NCBI GenBank assembly: GCA_037190175.1
Contig: JBBCJM010000267.1
Span: 1 to 29,066 of the forward strand
Direction of reading: 5' to 3'
DNA from: JBBCJM01 sp037190175
GTDB lineage: Bacteria > Pseudomonadota > Alphaproteobacteria > Rhodobacterales > Rhodobacteraceae
DNA: 29,066 nucleotides
Under the pieces are notes generated by a model that was not told the origin of the DNA, did no database searches, and was given only the letters and a program-made list of their open reading frames with translations. How positions within the stretch are numbered: position 1 is the first letter of the stretch; every line of letters begins with the position of its first letter. Positions 15,701 to 24,600 of this stretch are shown here, in pieces. The translations under genes and the position numbers were made by a program.

Positions 15701-18700
15701 CGCGATCTGGTGGCCCGCGGCCTGGCACCGCAAAGGATCGGGCATTTCTGGGGCGTGACGGTGGAGGAGAGGTTCCGCCCCGGCTCCTCCTTCCTCCACC
15801 GCAATCTGGAACAGGGGTTCTGGTCGCTGTTCTTCCTGGGCCAGGCGGTGGCCGAGGAGAACCTGCCCCGCCCGCTGCACATCGTGGCCTTCACCACCGG
15901 CGCCGCCCGGGTGAAATCCGAGCCCCTGCCCTATCCGGAAAAGGCCGCCATCGCCGGGCCGATGCGGGTGATGCCGCGCGAACTGCCCGGGGTGACCTGC
16001 GCCACACTGGACCTGATGCTGCCCCGCGGCCGGGTGCCCGACGAGGTGGCGACCGCCGCGCTGGAGGAGTTGCTGGCCGAGCCCGGCAACGCCACCGCCG
16101 CCCTGCGCGGCCACCGCCGGCTGGCGCAGACGGTGGCGCCGGTGGACCTGGCCCCGGCCGACCTGGCGGTGGAGGAGGATGCCACCGTGCTGATCACCGG
16201 CGGCTTCGGCGGGATCGGCATGACGCTGGCCGAGGATCTGATCCGCCGCGGCGCCCGGATCCTCTTGATCGCCCGCCGCCCGCTGCCGCCCCGCGACCGC
16301 TGGCGCGCGCATCTGGCCAGCCACCCGCCGACCGAGGCCACCGCCCGCCGCATCCTGGCCCTGCAACGGCTGGAGGCTTTGGGCGGCCACGTGGAGGTCG
16401 CCGCGGCCGATGTCTGCAACGCCGAGGAGATGCGCGGCGCGGTGGCGGTGGGCGAGGCGAAGCTGGGGCCGGTGCGCGCGGTGATCCATGCCGCCGGCGT
16501 GGTGGACGACGGCCCGATGCTGGCCAAGACCGCCGCGGGGGTGGAGGAGGTTCTGGCGCCCAAGCTGCACGGGTTGCAGGTGCTGGACCACCTGTTCCCG
16601 GACGGCAGGCTGGACTGGATGGCGGTGTTTTCCTCCACCTCCACCGTCACCGCGCCCGCGGGGCAGGTTGATTACGTGGCGGCCAACGAATACCTGAACG
16701 CCTGGTCACAATCCCGCGCCGGAGGCAAGACCCGGGTGGTGGCGCTGAACTGGGGCGTCTGGCAGGGCGTGGGCATGGCGGCCGAGGCGCTGGCCGACCG
16801 CATGGGCACGCGGCCCGAGGCGCCGGTGGCCCCTGCGCCCGGGCCGATGCTGACCGAGGCCACCTTCGACCGCGAGGGCAACCGGCTCTACCAGGGCCGG
16901 CTTTCCACCGAGGACTGGGTGGCGGGCGAGCACCGGCTGGCCGACGGCCGCGCGCTGCTGCCCGGCACCGGCTATCTGCAACTGATCGCCGAGGCGGCGG
17001 CGGCCGAGGGATTGCCGGGGTTCGAGATCCGCGACCTCACCTTCTTCCGCCCGCTGGAGGTGCCCGAGGGCCTGCGCCGGCAGTTGCGGGTGATCCTGCG
17101 GCGCAGCGAAGAGGGGTTCGGGGTCGAGGTCCGCTCCGACGCGCTGCTGCGCGGCCGGCAGGGCTGGGCGCTGAACGCCACCGCCCGGCTGATGCCGCTG
17201 GATGGCGCGGCGCAGGCGATTGATCCCGCAGGCATATCCGCCCGCCTGCACCTGCCGCTGACCGGCATCGGGCTGCGCAGCCCGCAGGAGGCGCATCTGA
17301 ACTTCGGCCCGCGCTGGCGGGTGCTGCGCGCGATGGCGCTCGGGCCGGGCGAGGGGCTGGCGCATCTGGAACTGCCCGCCGCCCATGCCGGCGAGGCCGG
17401 GCCTTTCGCCCTGCACCCGGCGCTGACGGACCTCGCCACCGGCTGGGCCATGGGGCTGATCGAGGGCTACCGGCCCGATCACCTCTGGGTGCCGGTGGCC
17501 TATGGCCGGGTGGCGGTGCACGCGGCGCTGCCGGCGCGGGTGGTCAGCCATGTGAGGAACGCCGGGCCGAACCGCGCCACCGATCCCGTGGCGCGGTTCG
17601 ACATCACGCTGGCGACGCCCGAGGGCCGGGTCTGTGTCGAGGTGCAGGGCTTCACCATCCGGCGGCTGGAGGGGCCGGTTTCCTTCCCTGCCCCGCAGGA
17701 ATCGGAACTTTCGTTCGATAACGACACCACCCGCGCGCTCTCCCCGGCCGAGGAACGCCTGGCCGCCAGCGTGGCGCAGGGCATCCGGCCCGAGGAAGGG
17801 GCGGAGGCCTTCGCCCGCGCGCTCGCCGCCGGGCTGCCGCAGGTGATCGTCTCCTCGCTGGACCTGCCCGCGCTGGTGCGCCAGGCCGATGCCACCGAAA
17901 CCTCCCGCGAGGAGGGTGCGAGCTTCGACCGGCCCGAGCTGGATACCGACTTCGTGGAACCCCGCAACGACATCGAACGCACCCTCGCCGGCTTCTGGCA
18001 GGAGCTGCTGGGGGTGGCCCGGATCGGGGTTAACGACGATTTCTTCGCATTGGGCGGCCATTCGCTGATCGCGGTGCGGCTCTTCGCGCGGGTGCGCAAG
18101 GCGTATCGGGTGGACTTCCCCATCTCGGTGCTGTTCGAGGCCCCGACCATCGCCGCCTGCGCCGCGCTGATCGAGGAACGCATCGGCCCGCAGGACAGCG
18201 CCGAGGCCCCCGCCCCGCGCCGCCGCTTCACCCATGTCGTGCCGATGCACGAACGCGAGGGCGGGCCGCGCACGCCGTTCTTCCTGGTGGCCGGCATGTT
18301 CGGCAACGTGCTGAACCTGCGGCATCTGGCGCAGCTGCTGGGCGGCGACCGGCCGTTCTACGGGCTCCAGGCCCGGGGGCTCTATGGCGACGACGAGCCG
18401 CATCGCACCATCCCCGAGGCCGCCACCGCCTGCATCGCCGAGTTGAAGCAGGTGCAGCCGCATGGCCCCTATCTGATCGGCGGCTTCTCGGGCGGCGGGC
18501 TGACCGCCTGGGAAATGGCGCATCAGCTGGAGGCGGCGGGCGATGAGGTCGCGCTGCTGGTGCTGCTCGACACGCCCCTGCCGCGCCGGCCGGAGCTGAC
18601 CCGCCCCGACAAGGCGCTGATCAAGCTGGCCGAATTCCGCGACAAGGGGCCGGGCTACCTGCTGGAATGGATGCGGGCGCGGGCCGAGTGGCGGCGGGTT

Positions 18701-19072
18701 CAGGCGCAGGACAAGGCCGCCGATGCCGAGGGCGCCTTTCACAATGCCGCCATCGAGGCCGCCTTCCGCCAGGCCATCGCCGCCTATGACCTGCCGCCGC
18801 GGCAGGGCCGCACCGTGCTCTACCGCCCGCCGCTGGACGAATACTGGCAGGTGACCGGGGGCCGCTGGGTCAGCCGGGCGCGGGAATATGTGTTCCCGGA
18901 CAACGACCTGACTCGCTTCGCGCCCGCGCTGGAGGTGGTGGAGGTTCCGGGCGACCACGACTCGATGGTGCTGGAGCCCAATGTCCGCGTGCTGGCCGCA
19001 AGGATGCGCAAGGCGATCTCCGAGGCCGAGGCGCAGGAGCCGCTGCCCCCGCTGGCCCGGGCGGCGGAATAA
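12728..19072 (+). CDS. Single-module type I polyketide synthase, KS-AT-KR-DH-ACP-TE
   Basis: A 2114-residue multidomain enzyme. KS, about 14-440: Cys186 (TACSTS), His322 (ECHGTGT) and His362 (KTNIGHL) are all present. AT, about 535-830: Ser633 in GHSMG and His732 in an AAHS motif instead of the usual HAFH or YASH, so the extender unit cannot be predicted. KR: a structural half at about 900-1110, then TGGFGGIG at 1157-1164 with Ser1303, Tyr1316 and Asn1320, so it should be active. DH-like, about 1370-1665: His1402 in HRLADGRALLP (one residue longer than the usual spacing) and Asp1568 in HPALTDLATG, where the usual Gln/His four residues on is Gly. ACP, about 1745-1820: Ser1779 in an NRPS-style LGGHS. 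TE, about 1840-2090: Ser1921 in GFSGG and His2077. One elongation, ketoreduction, probable dehydration and release are expected. The start ATG has AAGGA eight bases before it. It heads an operon with a GT2, an NRPS and a PPTase. Confidence 0.95.
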   Translation: MSDADVTRHPDEGAIAIVGMAAHLPGAASVADYWANLTAGVSSIRRLTEAELLAAGESPARLRHPRYVPAAAALEGFDRFDPEFFGFSQKEAAILDPQHRQFLEVAWEALEDAGHPPEGFRGAVGVWAGCGQGTYYWVNINSNPGLVEETGAFLLRHTGNDKDFLATRVSHILDLKGPSINVQTACSTSLVAIHYAVQALLNGEVDMALAGGVTIELPAGRGYVFNEGEILSPDGECHAFDHRAAGTVFGSGAGCVVLRRLADALADGDHVWAVIRGSAVNNDGAAKAGYLAPSVEGQAACIAEAQAVAGIGAESIGYVECHGTGTYLGDPIEVAALTDAFRRTTEAADFCRIGSVKTNIGHLDTAAGVASLIKAALAVHHGQIPPSLGYEAPNPAIAFDGSPFRVADRLADWVSDGPRRAGVNSLGVGGTNAHAVVEEPPARPASEDSDWPFQPLVVSARSAKALDEACSRLAAHLRAHPEQPLADVAFTLKQGRRAFDKRRVVVAASHAEAADLLEGRDPRRVWSHEALATPEVVFMFPGGGAQYAGMARDLYETEPEFRDWMDRGLAVLQPRLDYDLRAVWLPEPGQEAAAEERLKRPSVQLPLIMITEVALAKLYESWGVTPAALIGHSMGENTAACLAGVMSFEDCIGLVHLRGTLFDTVPPGGMLSVPLDAADLMPRLPEGLDLASVNAAGLCVVSGPDAGLAEFANALAAEGVETQRIAIDIAAHSRMLEPILGRFGDYLRSIRLSPPKLPVISNRSGQPLTAAQATDPDYWVQHLRNTVLFAEGMATLKANPARVYMEMGPGRALSSLAQANGVPVGQVIPALRHPEQRIADDAWHLGTIARLWACGVPADWTPIWGDRARRRVPLPTYPFQRRSYFIAPGQAVAAADPAPRRIEDLTRWGWRPVWRPRAADLTCDAEDLATAPVTTWLLFLDEAGLGAACAERLRKAGHRVTCVRAGDAFLRRGEDYTLSPERGREGYDALIRDLVARGLAPQRIGHFWGVTVEERFRPGSSFLHRNLEQGFWSLFFLGQAVAEENLPRPLHIVAFTTGAARVKSEPLPYPEKAAIAGPMRVMPRELPGVTCATLDLMLPRGRVPDEVATAALEELLAEPGNATAALRGHRRLAQTVAPVDLAPADLAVEEDATVLITGGFGGIGMTLAEDLIRRGARILLIARRPLPPRDRWRAHLASHPPTEATARRILALQRLEALGGHVEVAAADVCNAEEMRGAVAVGEAKLGPVRAVIHAAGVVDDGPMLAKTAAGVEEVLAPKLHGLQVLDHLFPDGRLDWMAVFSSTSTVTAPAGQVDYVAANEYLNAWSQSRAGGKTRVVALNWGVWQGVGMAAEALADRMGTRPEAPVAPAPGPMLTEATFDREGNRLYQGRLSTEDWVAGEHRLADGRALLPGTGYLQLIAEAAAAEGLPGFEIRDLTFFRPLEVPEGLRRQLRVILRRSEEGFGVEVRSDALLRGRQGWALNATARLMPLDGAAQAIDPAGISARLHLPLTGIGLRSPQEAHLNFGPRWRVLRAMALGPGEGLAHLELPAAHAGEAGPFALHPALTDLATGWAMGLIEGYRPDHLWVPVAYGRVAVHAALPARVVSHVRNAGPNRATDPVARFDITLATPEGRVCVEVQGFTIRRLEGPVSFPAPQESELSFDNDTTRALSPAEERLAASVAQGIRPEEGAEAFARALAAGLPQVIVSSLDLPALVRQADATETSREEGASFDRPELDTDFVEPRNDIERTLAGFWQELLGVARIGVNDDFFALGGHSLIAVRLFARVRKAYRVDFPISVLFEAPTIAACAALIEERIGPQDSAEAPAPRRRFTHVVPMHEREGGPRTPFFLVAGMFGNVLNLRHLAQLLGGDRPFYGLQARGLYGDDEPHRTIPEAATACIAELKQVQPHGPYLIGGFSGGGLTAWEMAHQLEAAGDEVALLVLLDTPLPRRPELTRPDKALIKLAEFRDKGPGYLLEWMRARAEWRRVQAQDKAADAEGAFHNAAIEAAFRQAIAAYDLPPRQGRTVLYRPPLDEYWQVTGGRWVSRAREYVFPDNDLTRFAPALEVVEVPGDHDSMVLEPNVRVLAARMRKAISEAEAQEPLPPLARAAE

Positions 19073-19073
19073 G

Positions 19074-20042
19074 ATGTCCAGCGTCCTGACGGTGATCCTG
19101 AACTGGCGTTCGGCCGAGATGACGCTGCGTTCGTTAACCTCGGCCATCCAGGCGATGGATGGCGTCGAGGGCGCGATCACCGTGGTGGACAACGCCTCGG
19201 GCGACGGCAGTTTCGAGCGTCTGACGGCCGAGGTCGCCGCCCGGGGCTGGGATCGCGTGCAGGTGATCCAGTCCGGCCGCAACGGCGGCTTCGGCGCGGG
19301 CAACAACGCCGGGATCCGCGCCGGGCTGCCGGGGGGCGGGCGGCCGGATTACGTGTTCATCCTGAACTCCGACGCCTTCCCCGCCCCCGACGCGATCCGC
19401 ATCCTGCGCGATCATCTCGACGCCCATCCCGCCACGGGCTTCGCCGGCAGCTTCATCCACGGCACGGACGGCGATCCGCACCGCACCGCCTTCCGCTTCC
19501 CCTCCATAGCCGGAGAGTTCGAGGCGGCGATCCGCTTCGGCCCGGTCTCGCGCCTCCTGCGCAACGCCGTCGTCGCCATGCCGATCCCCGAGGCGGCCAC
19601 CCGCGTCGACTGGCTGGCCGGCGCGGCGCTGATGATGCGGATGGAGGTGCTGGACCGCATCGGGCTGTTCGACGAGGGCTTCTTCCTCTACTTCGAGGAG
19701 ACCGAGTTGTGCCGCCGCGCCGCCGCGGCCGGCTGGCCCACCGACTACGTGCCAGAGAGCCGCGTGGCGCATATCGGCTCGGCCTCCACCGGCATGAAGA
19801 CCTGGGCCCGCATCCCCGGCTTCTGGCTGGACAGCCGCTGGCGCTATTTCACCAAGGTGCACGGGCGCGGCTATGCGGTGGCGGCCACGCTGGCGCGGCT
19901 GGCGGGCGGCGGGCTATATGAACTGCGCCGGCTGATCCAGCGCAAGGACAGGGCCGATCCGCCGTGTTTCCTGCGCGACATGGCGCGCCACCACCTGCGC
20001 GCCCTGATGTCGCCACACGGGCGGGCCACACCCGCCGAATGA
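19074..20042 (+). CDS. Glycosyltransferase family 2 (rhamnosyltransferase-like) inside the PKS/NRPS operon
   Basis: A 322-residue GT-A fold enzyme of the rhamnosyltransferase-like GT2 subgroup. Motifs are VLTVILNWRSAEMTL (4-18), TVVDNASGDGS (36-46), GRNGGFGAGNNAGIRAG (68-84), the donor/metal motif LNSD (97-100), DWLAGAALMMR near 186-196, and DEGFFLYFEETELCRRA near 206-222, which carries the catalytic-base ED-like acids. The start is one base after the PKS stop and the NRPS starts 16 bases after its end, so all three are made from one transcript. Position suggests that it glycosylates the assembly-line product or an acceptor joined to it. A rhamnose donor is plausible because dTDP-rhamnose genes are in the locus, but this is inference. 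Confidence 0.87.
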   Translation: MSSVLTVILNWRSAEMTLRSLTSAIQAMDGVEGAITVVDNASGDGSFERLTAEVAARGWDRVQVIQSGRNGGFGAGNNAGIRAGLPGGGRPDYVFILNSDAFPAPDAIRILRDHLDAHPATGFAGSFIHGTDGDPHRTAFRFPSIAGEFEAAIRFGPVSRLLRNAVVAMPIPEAATRVDWLAGAALMMRMEVLDRIGLFDEGFFLYFEETELCRRAAAAGWPTDYVPESRVAHIGSASTGMKTWARIPGFWLDSRWRYFTKVHGRGYAVAATLARLAGGGLYELRRLIQRKDRADPPCFLRDMARHHLRALMSPHGRATPAE

Positions 20043-20058
20043 CCGCAAGGACGCCCCC

Positions 20059-23000
20059 ATGGCCCTGACCATCCTGCTGATCGGCAACGAAAGCCTGACC
20101 ATCGAATGCGGCGAGGCCGTGCTGGCGCGCGGGCACACGGTTGCGATGCTCGTTACCCGCAGCCCGCAGGTCGCGGCCTGGGGGGCGGCGAAAGGGCTGC
20201 GGGTCGAGGCGCAGGCGGCAGAGGTGCCGTGTGACTGGCTGCTGTCGGTCGCCAACCTGTCGCTGGTGCCCGGGGCGGTGCTGGCGCTGGCCCGGCGGGG
20301 GGCGGTGAACTTCCACGACGGGCCGCTGCCGCGCCATGCCGGGCTGAACGCGCCGGTCTGGGCGATCCTGGAGGGCGAGGCGGCGCATGGCATCACCTGG
20401 CACCTGATCGAGGGGGGCGTGGACGAGGGGCCGGTGCTGTTGCAGCGGCATTTCCCGATCCGCCCCGACGACACCGCGCTGACGCTGAACACCCGCTGTT
20501 TCGAGGCGGCGGTGGAGAGCTTCCCCGAGTTGCTGGGTCAGTTGGAAAACGGTTTACGACCTGTCGTTCAAGATCTGACCCAGCGCAGCCTGCACCTGCG
20601 GTCCGACCGGCCGGCGGCGGCGGGGCGGCTGGACTTCACCCGACCCGCCGAAGTGGTCGCGCGGCTGGTCCGCGCGCTGGACCATGGCGGCTGGTGGAAC
20701 CCGCTGGCGGTGCCGAAGATCGAAGCCGACGGCCGGGTGCTGGCGTTGGGCCGCGCGGCGGTGGAGCCCGGGCAGGGCGCCCCCGGCACGGTGCTGGAGG
20801 CGACCGAGGCCGGGCTGGTGGTGGCCTGCGGCGCGGGCGCGGTGCGGCTCATGGGCCTGCGCGACATGGCCGGCACGGCGGTCTGCCCGCGGAGCCTGGG
20901 CGTGACGCATATCCCCTCGCCCGACGCGGCCGAGGCGGAGCGGCTGACCGCGGCGCTGGCCCGGGTGGCGCCCTTCGACGGGGCCGCCCGCCGCAGCCTC
21001 ACCACGCTGGACCCGGTCGAGATCGGCGGGCCCGCGGGCGCTTCGCCGGACTGGCGGGCGGTGCCGGTGGCCCTGCCGACGGGCCTCACCGGAGACCGGG
21101 CGCTGGCGGCGCTGGCCCTTGGTCTGGCGCGGGCCTGCGGCAAGGCGGCGGACCTGGCCTTCCACGCCGGGCCTTCGCCCGCGTCCGGCTATGTCTCCGA
21201 CTGGCTGCCGTTGCGGGCGGATACCCACGGCACGGTGACCGTTGCACTGGCGGCGGTGGAGGCGGGGCTCGCCAAGGCTCGGAAGGCCGGCGGCTTCGCG
21301 CTGGACCTGGCGTTGCGCGAGCCGCGGCTGGGGGCGCTGGCGCTGCCGCCGGTGGCGCTGTCCACCCGCGGGCCGCTGCCCGGCACGGCTGTGACGCTGG
21401 CGCTGGGCGATGGCGTCACCCTGCACCACGACGCCACCCGCCTGCCGCCGGCCGAGGCCGCCAGGCTCGCCGCCCGCCTCGCGCATTTCGCCGCGGCGCT
21501 GGCGGAGGCGCCGGAGGATACCCCCCTCGCCGCCCTGCCCATCCTGCCCCCGGCGGAGTTGCAGGAACTGCTGCACGCCCGCAACGCCACCGCGAAACCG
21601 CACGACCGTTCGTTAACCGTTCCCGCGGCGTTCCTGGCCCAGGCCGCCCGCACGCCGGAAGCGACCGCGCTGGTCTGCGACGACAACGCGCTGACCTACG
21701 GCGAACTGGCCCAAAGGGCCGCCCGCATCGCCAACACCCTCCGCCGGATGGGAATCGCTCGCGGATCGCTGGTCGGCCTCTGCACCGCGCGCTCCACCGA
21801 CATGGTGGCCGGCGCGCTGGGCATCCAGATGGCGGGCGGGGCCTATGTGCCGATGGACCCGGCCTATCCGGCCGACCGGCTGGCGCTCTATGCCGGGGAC
21901 TCGGGCTGTCAGGTGATCGTCACCCAGTCGCACCTCGCAAGCGCGCTGCCGCAAGGCCCGCAACACCTGATCCTCGACACCGATCCCCGGCTGGCCACAG
22001 CCCTCTCAACACCCCCGGACGGCCCGCAACCGCAGGATCTCGCCTATCTCATCTACACCTCCGGCTCCACCGGCCGGCCCAAGGGGGTGATGGTCGAGCA
22101 TCGCAACGTCATCAACTTCTTCGCCGGCATGGACGAAAGGCTGGGCACCGCGCCCGGCACCTGGCTGGCCGTCACCTCGCTGTCCTTCGACATCTCGGTG
22201 CTGGAGCTGTTCTGGACCCTCGCCCGCGGGTTCAAGGTGATCCTGACCTCGGACGATAACCGGGCGCTGGTCTCGGGCGGGGCCATCGGCAGCGGGGGGA
22301 TGGACTTCAGCCTCTACTACTGGGGCAACGACGACGGGCCGGGGCCCAAGAAATACCAGATGCTGCTGGACGGCGCCCGCTTCGCCGACGAGCACGGGTT
22401 CGTGGCGGTCTGGACGCCCGAGCGGCATTTCCACGCCTTCGGCGGTCCCTACCCGAACCCCTCGGTCACCGGGGCGGCGGTGGCGGCGGTGACCAAGCGG
22501 ATCGGGGTGCGCGCGGGGTCCTGCGTGGCCCCCCTGCACCACCCGGCCCGGATCGCCGAGGAATGGGCGGTGATCGACAACCTGACCAACGGCCGCGCGG
22601 GCCTGGCCATGGCCTCCGGCTGGCACCCCGACGACTTCGTGCTGCGCCCCGAGAACGCGCCGCCCGGCAACAAGGCGGCGATGCTGGAGGCGACCGATCA
22701 GGTCCGCCGGCTGTGGCGCGGCGAGGCGGTGGAGTTTCCCAAGGCCGGCGGCGGCACCCATGCGGTGACCACCCTGCCCCGCCCGGTGTCGCCGGAACTG
22801 CCGGTCTGGCTGACCACCGCCGGCAACCCCGAGACCTGGATCGAGGCCGGCCGGCTGGGGGTCCACGTGCTGACCCACCTGCTGGGCCAGTCGGTCGCCG
22901 AGGTGGGCGAGAAGATCGCGCTCTACCACGGGGCGCTGCGCGAGGCCGGGCACGACCCCGACGGCTTCACCGTCACGCTGATGCTGCACACCTATCTGGC

Positions 23001-24600
23001 CGCCGACCGCGAGGTGGCGCGCGAGGTGGCGCGGGGGCCGATGAAGGACTACCTGCGGTCCGCCGCGGGGCTGATCAAGCAATACGCCTGGGCCTTCCCC
23101 GCCTTCAAGCGGCCGCAGGGCGTGGCGAACCCGATGCAGATCGACCTCGCCACCCTCAGCCATGAGGAGACCGAGGCGATCCTCGATTTCGCCTTCCACC
23201 GCTATTTCGAGGACTCGGGGCTCTTCGGCACGGTGGAGGACGCGCTGGCCCGGGTGGCGGAACTGAAGCGCATCGGGGTGGGCGAGGTCGCCTGCCTGAT
23301 CGACTACGGCATCGCGCCGGAGCGGGTGATGGAGGGGCTGAGGCCGCTGGCCGAGGTGGTGGCGCGGGTGCGCGCCGAGGCCGGGCCGGCGGAGGGCGAT
23401 CATTCCATCGCCGCGCAGGTGGTGCGCCACGGGGTGACGCATCTGCAATGCACCCCCTCGATGGCCCGGATGCTGGCGCTGAACGACGAGGCGCGGGGTG
23501 CGCTCTCGCGCGTGAAACTGCTGATGGTGGGGGGAGAGGCGCTGCCCGGCGCCCTGGTGCAGGACCTGCGCGCGGCCACATCGGCCCGCATCCTCAACAT
23601 GTACGGCCCGACCGAGACCACGATCTGGTCGACGGTGGAGGAGGTCACCACGCCCGAACCCGTCGCCAATATCGGCCGCCCGCTGGCCAACCAGCGGGTC
23701 TATGTGCTGGACGAGGGGCTGGCGCCGGTGGCCGAGGGCGTGGCGGGCGAGCTGTGGATCGGCGGCGAGGGCGTGGCGCGCGGCTACTGGCAGCGGCCGG
23801 ACCTGACCGCCGAACGCTTCCGCCCCGACCCCTTCGCGGATGGCCGGATGTACCGCACCGGCGACTTGGTGCGCTGGCGGGCGGACGGGCGGCTGGATTT
23901 CCTGGGCCGCGCCGACCATCAGGTGAAGCTGCGCGGATACCGCATCGAACTGGGCGAGATCGAGGCGGCGCTGGAGGCGCAGCCGGGCGTGACCCAGGCG
24001 GTGGTGATGGCGCGGGAGATGGCGCCGGGCGACACCCGGCTGGTGGCCTGGCTGACCGGGACGGCAGCCGAGGATGCACTGCGTGCCGCGCTGGGCGAGA
24101 CGCTGCCCGAGCACATGCGGCCGCAGCACTATGTCCGCCTGCCCGCCATGCCGCTGACGCCCAACGGCAAGGTCGACCGCAAGGCGCTGCCCGCGCCGCA
24201 GGCGGTGCCGCTGGTCACCCAGCCCGCGCCGGCGGTGGAGGAGACTCCGCTGCCGCTCATCTCCGGCGCCGATCTGGCCGAGGCCGAGGCGCGGATCGCC
24301 GAGGTCTGGTGCCGGGTGCTGGGCCTGCCGCAGGTCGGGCCGCAGGACAACTTCTTCACCCTGGGCGGGCATTCGCTGCTGGCGGTGCAGGCGCATCGCG
24401 AGTTGAAGGCGGCGCTGGGGGCCGAGCGGCTGTCGATCACCGACATCTTCCGCTTCCCCGTGCTGCGGACGCTGGCCGCGCATGTGGGCGGCACCGCGGC
24501 CCCGGCCAATACCCCCGCGCCCGAGCCGCCCGCCGACGACCGCGCCAATGCCCGGATGGACGCGATGGCCCGCCGCCGGGCGTTGCGCGCCGCGCGCTGA
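20059..24600 (+). CDS. NRPS: formyltransferase - half C domain - A domain split by luciferase-like monooxygenase - PCP
   Basis: A 1513-residue NRPS. FT, residues 1-300: Asn84, His86 (NFHDGPLP) and Asp122 have the same spacing as the catalytic triad of methionyl-tRNA formyltransferase. Residues about 320-530 look like the C-terminal half of a condensation domain, with no HHxxxDG. The A domain has LTYGEL (545), YTSGSTGRPKG (666-676) and FDIS (D711). A flavin-dependent luciferase-like monooxygenase (MupA/Atu3671-like, about 748-1095) is then inserted. The A domain resumes with YGPTE (1182), YRTGD, RGYRIELGEIE and NGKVDRK (K1371). PCP: Ser1439 in LGGHS. The pocket residues (D711, I712, L715, Q1130, M1156, G1158, M1181, I1189, W1190, K1371) read DILQMGMIWK, close to the glycine code DILQLGLIWK. 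MtaG/MelG of the myxothiazol and melithiazol pathways are known glycine modules with an inserted monooxygenase. Start ATG with CAAGGA seven bases before it. No TE is present, so transfer to the PKS is likely. Confidence 0.93.
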   Translation: MALTILLIGNESLTIECGEAVLARGHTVAMLVTRSPQVAAWGAAKGLRVEAQAAEVPCDWLLSVANLSLVPGAVLALARRGAVNFHDGPLPRHAGLNAPVWAILEGEAAHGITWHLIEGGVDEGPVLLQRHFPIRPDDTALTLNTRCFEAAVESFPELLGQLENGLRPVVQDLTQRSLHLRSDRPAAAGRLDFTRPAEVVARLVRALDHGGWWNPLAVPKIEADGRVLALGRAAVEPGQGAPGTVLEATEAGLVVACGAGAVRLMGLRDMAGTAVCPRSLGVTHIPSPDAAEAERLTAALARVAPFDGAARRSLTTLDPVEIGGPAGASPDWRAVPVALPTGLTGDRALAALALGLARACGKAADLAFHAGPSPASGYVSDWLPLRADTHGTVTVALAAVEAGLAKARKAGGFALDLALREPRLGALALPPVALSTRGPLPGTAVTLALGDGVTLHHDATRLPPAEAARLAARLAHFAAALAEAPEDTPLAALPILPPAELQELLHARNATAKPHDRSLTVPAAFLAQAARTPEATALVCDDNALTYGELAQRAARIANTLRRMGIARGSLVGLCTARSTDMVAGALGIQMAGGAYVPMDPAYPADRLALYAGDSGCQVIVTQSHLASALPQGPQHLILDTDPRLATALSTPPDGPQPQDLAYLIYTSGSTGRPKGVMVEHRNVINFFAGMDERLGTAPGTWLAVTSLSFDISVLELFWTLARGFKVILTSDDNRALVSGGAIGSGGMDFSLYYWGNDDGPGPKKYQMLLDGARFADEHGFVAVWTPERHFHAFGGPYPNPSVTGAAVAAVTKRIGVRAGSCVAPLHHPARIAEEWAVIDNLTNGRAGLAMASGWHPDDFVLRPENAPPGNKAAMLEATDQVRRLWRGEAVEFPKAGGGTHAVTTLPRPVSPELPVWLTTAGNPETWIEAGRLGVHVLTHLLGQSVAEVGEKIALYHGALREAGHDPDGFTVTLMLHTYLAADREVAREVARGPMKDYLRSAAGLIKQYAWAFPAFKRPQGVANPMQIDLATLSHEETEAILDFAFHRYFEDSGLFGTVEDALARVAELKRIGVGEVACLIDYGIAPERVMEGLRPLAEVVARVRAEAGPAEGDHSIAAQVVRHGVTHLQCTPSMARMLALNDEARGALSRVKLLMVGGEALPGALVQDLRAATSARILNMYGPTETTIWSTVEEVTTPEPVANIGRPLANQRVYVLDEGLAPVAEGVAGELWIGGEGVARGYWQRPDLTAERFRPDPFADGRMYRTGDLVRWRADGRLDFLGRADHQVKLRGYRIELGEIEAALEAQPGVTQAVVMAREMAPGDTRLVAWLTGTAAEDALRAALGETLPEHMRPQHYVRLPAMPLTPNGKVDRKALPAPQAVPLVTQPAPAVEETPLPLISGADLAEAEARIAEVWCRVLGLPQVGPQDNFFTLGGHSLLAVQAHRELKAALGAERLSITDIFRFPVLRTLAAHVGGTAAPANTPAPEPPADDRANARMDAMARRRALRAAR

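Noticed and set aside
21421..21441. LHHDATR in the NRPS as a condensation-domain HHxxxDG motif
   Set aside because: The Asp-Gly pair is missing and the position is in the C-terminal lobe region, where the motif does not occur.
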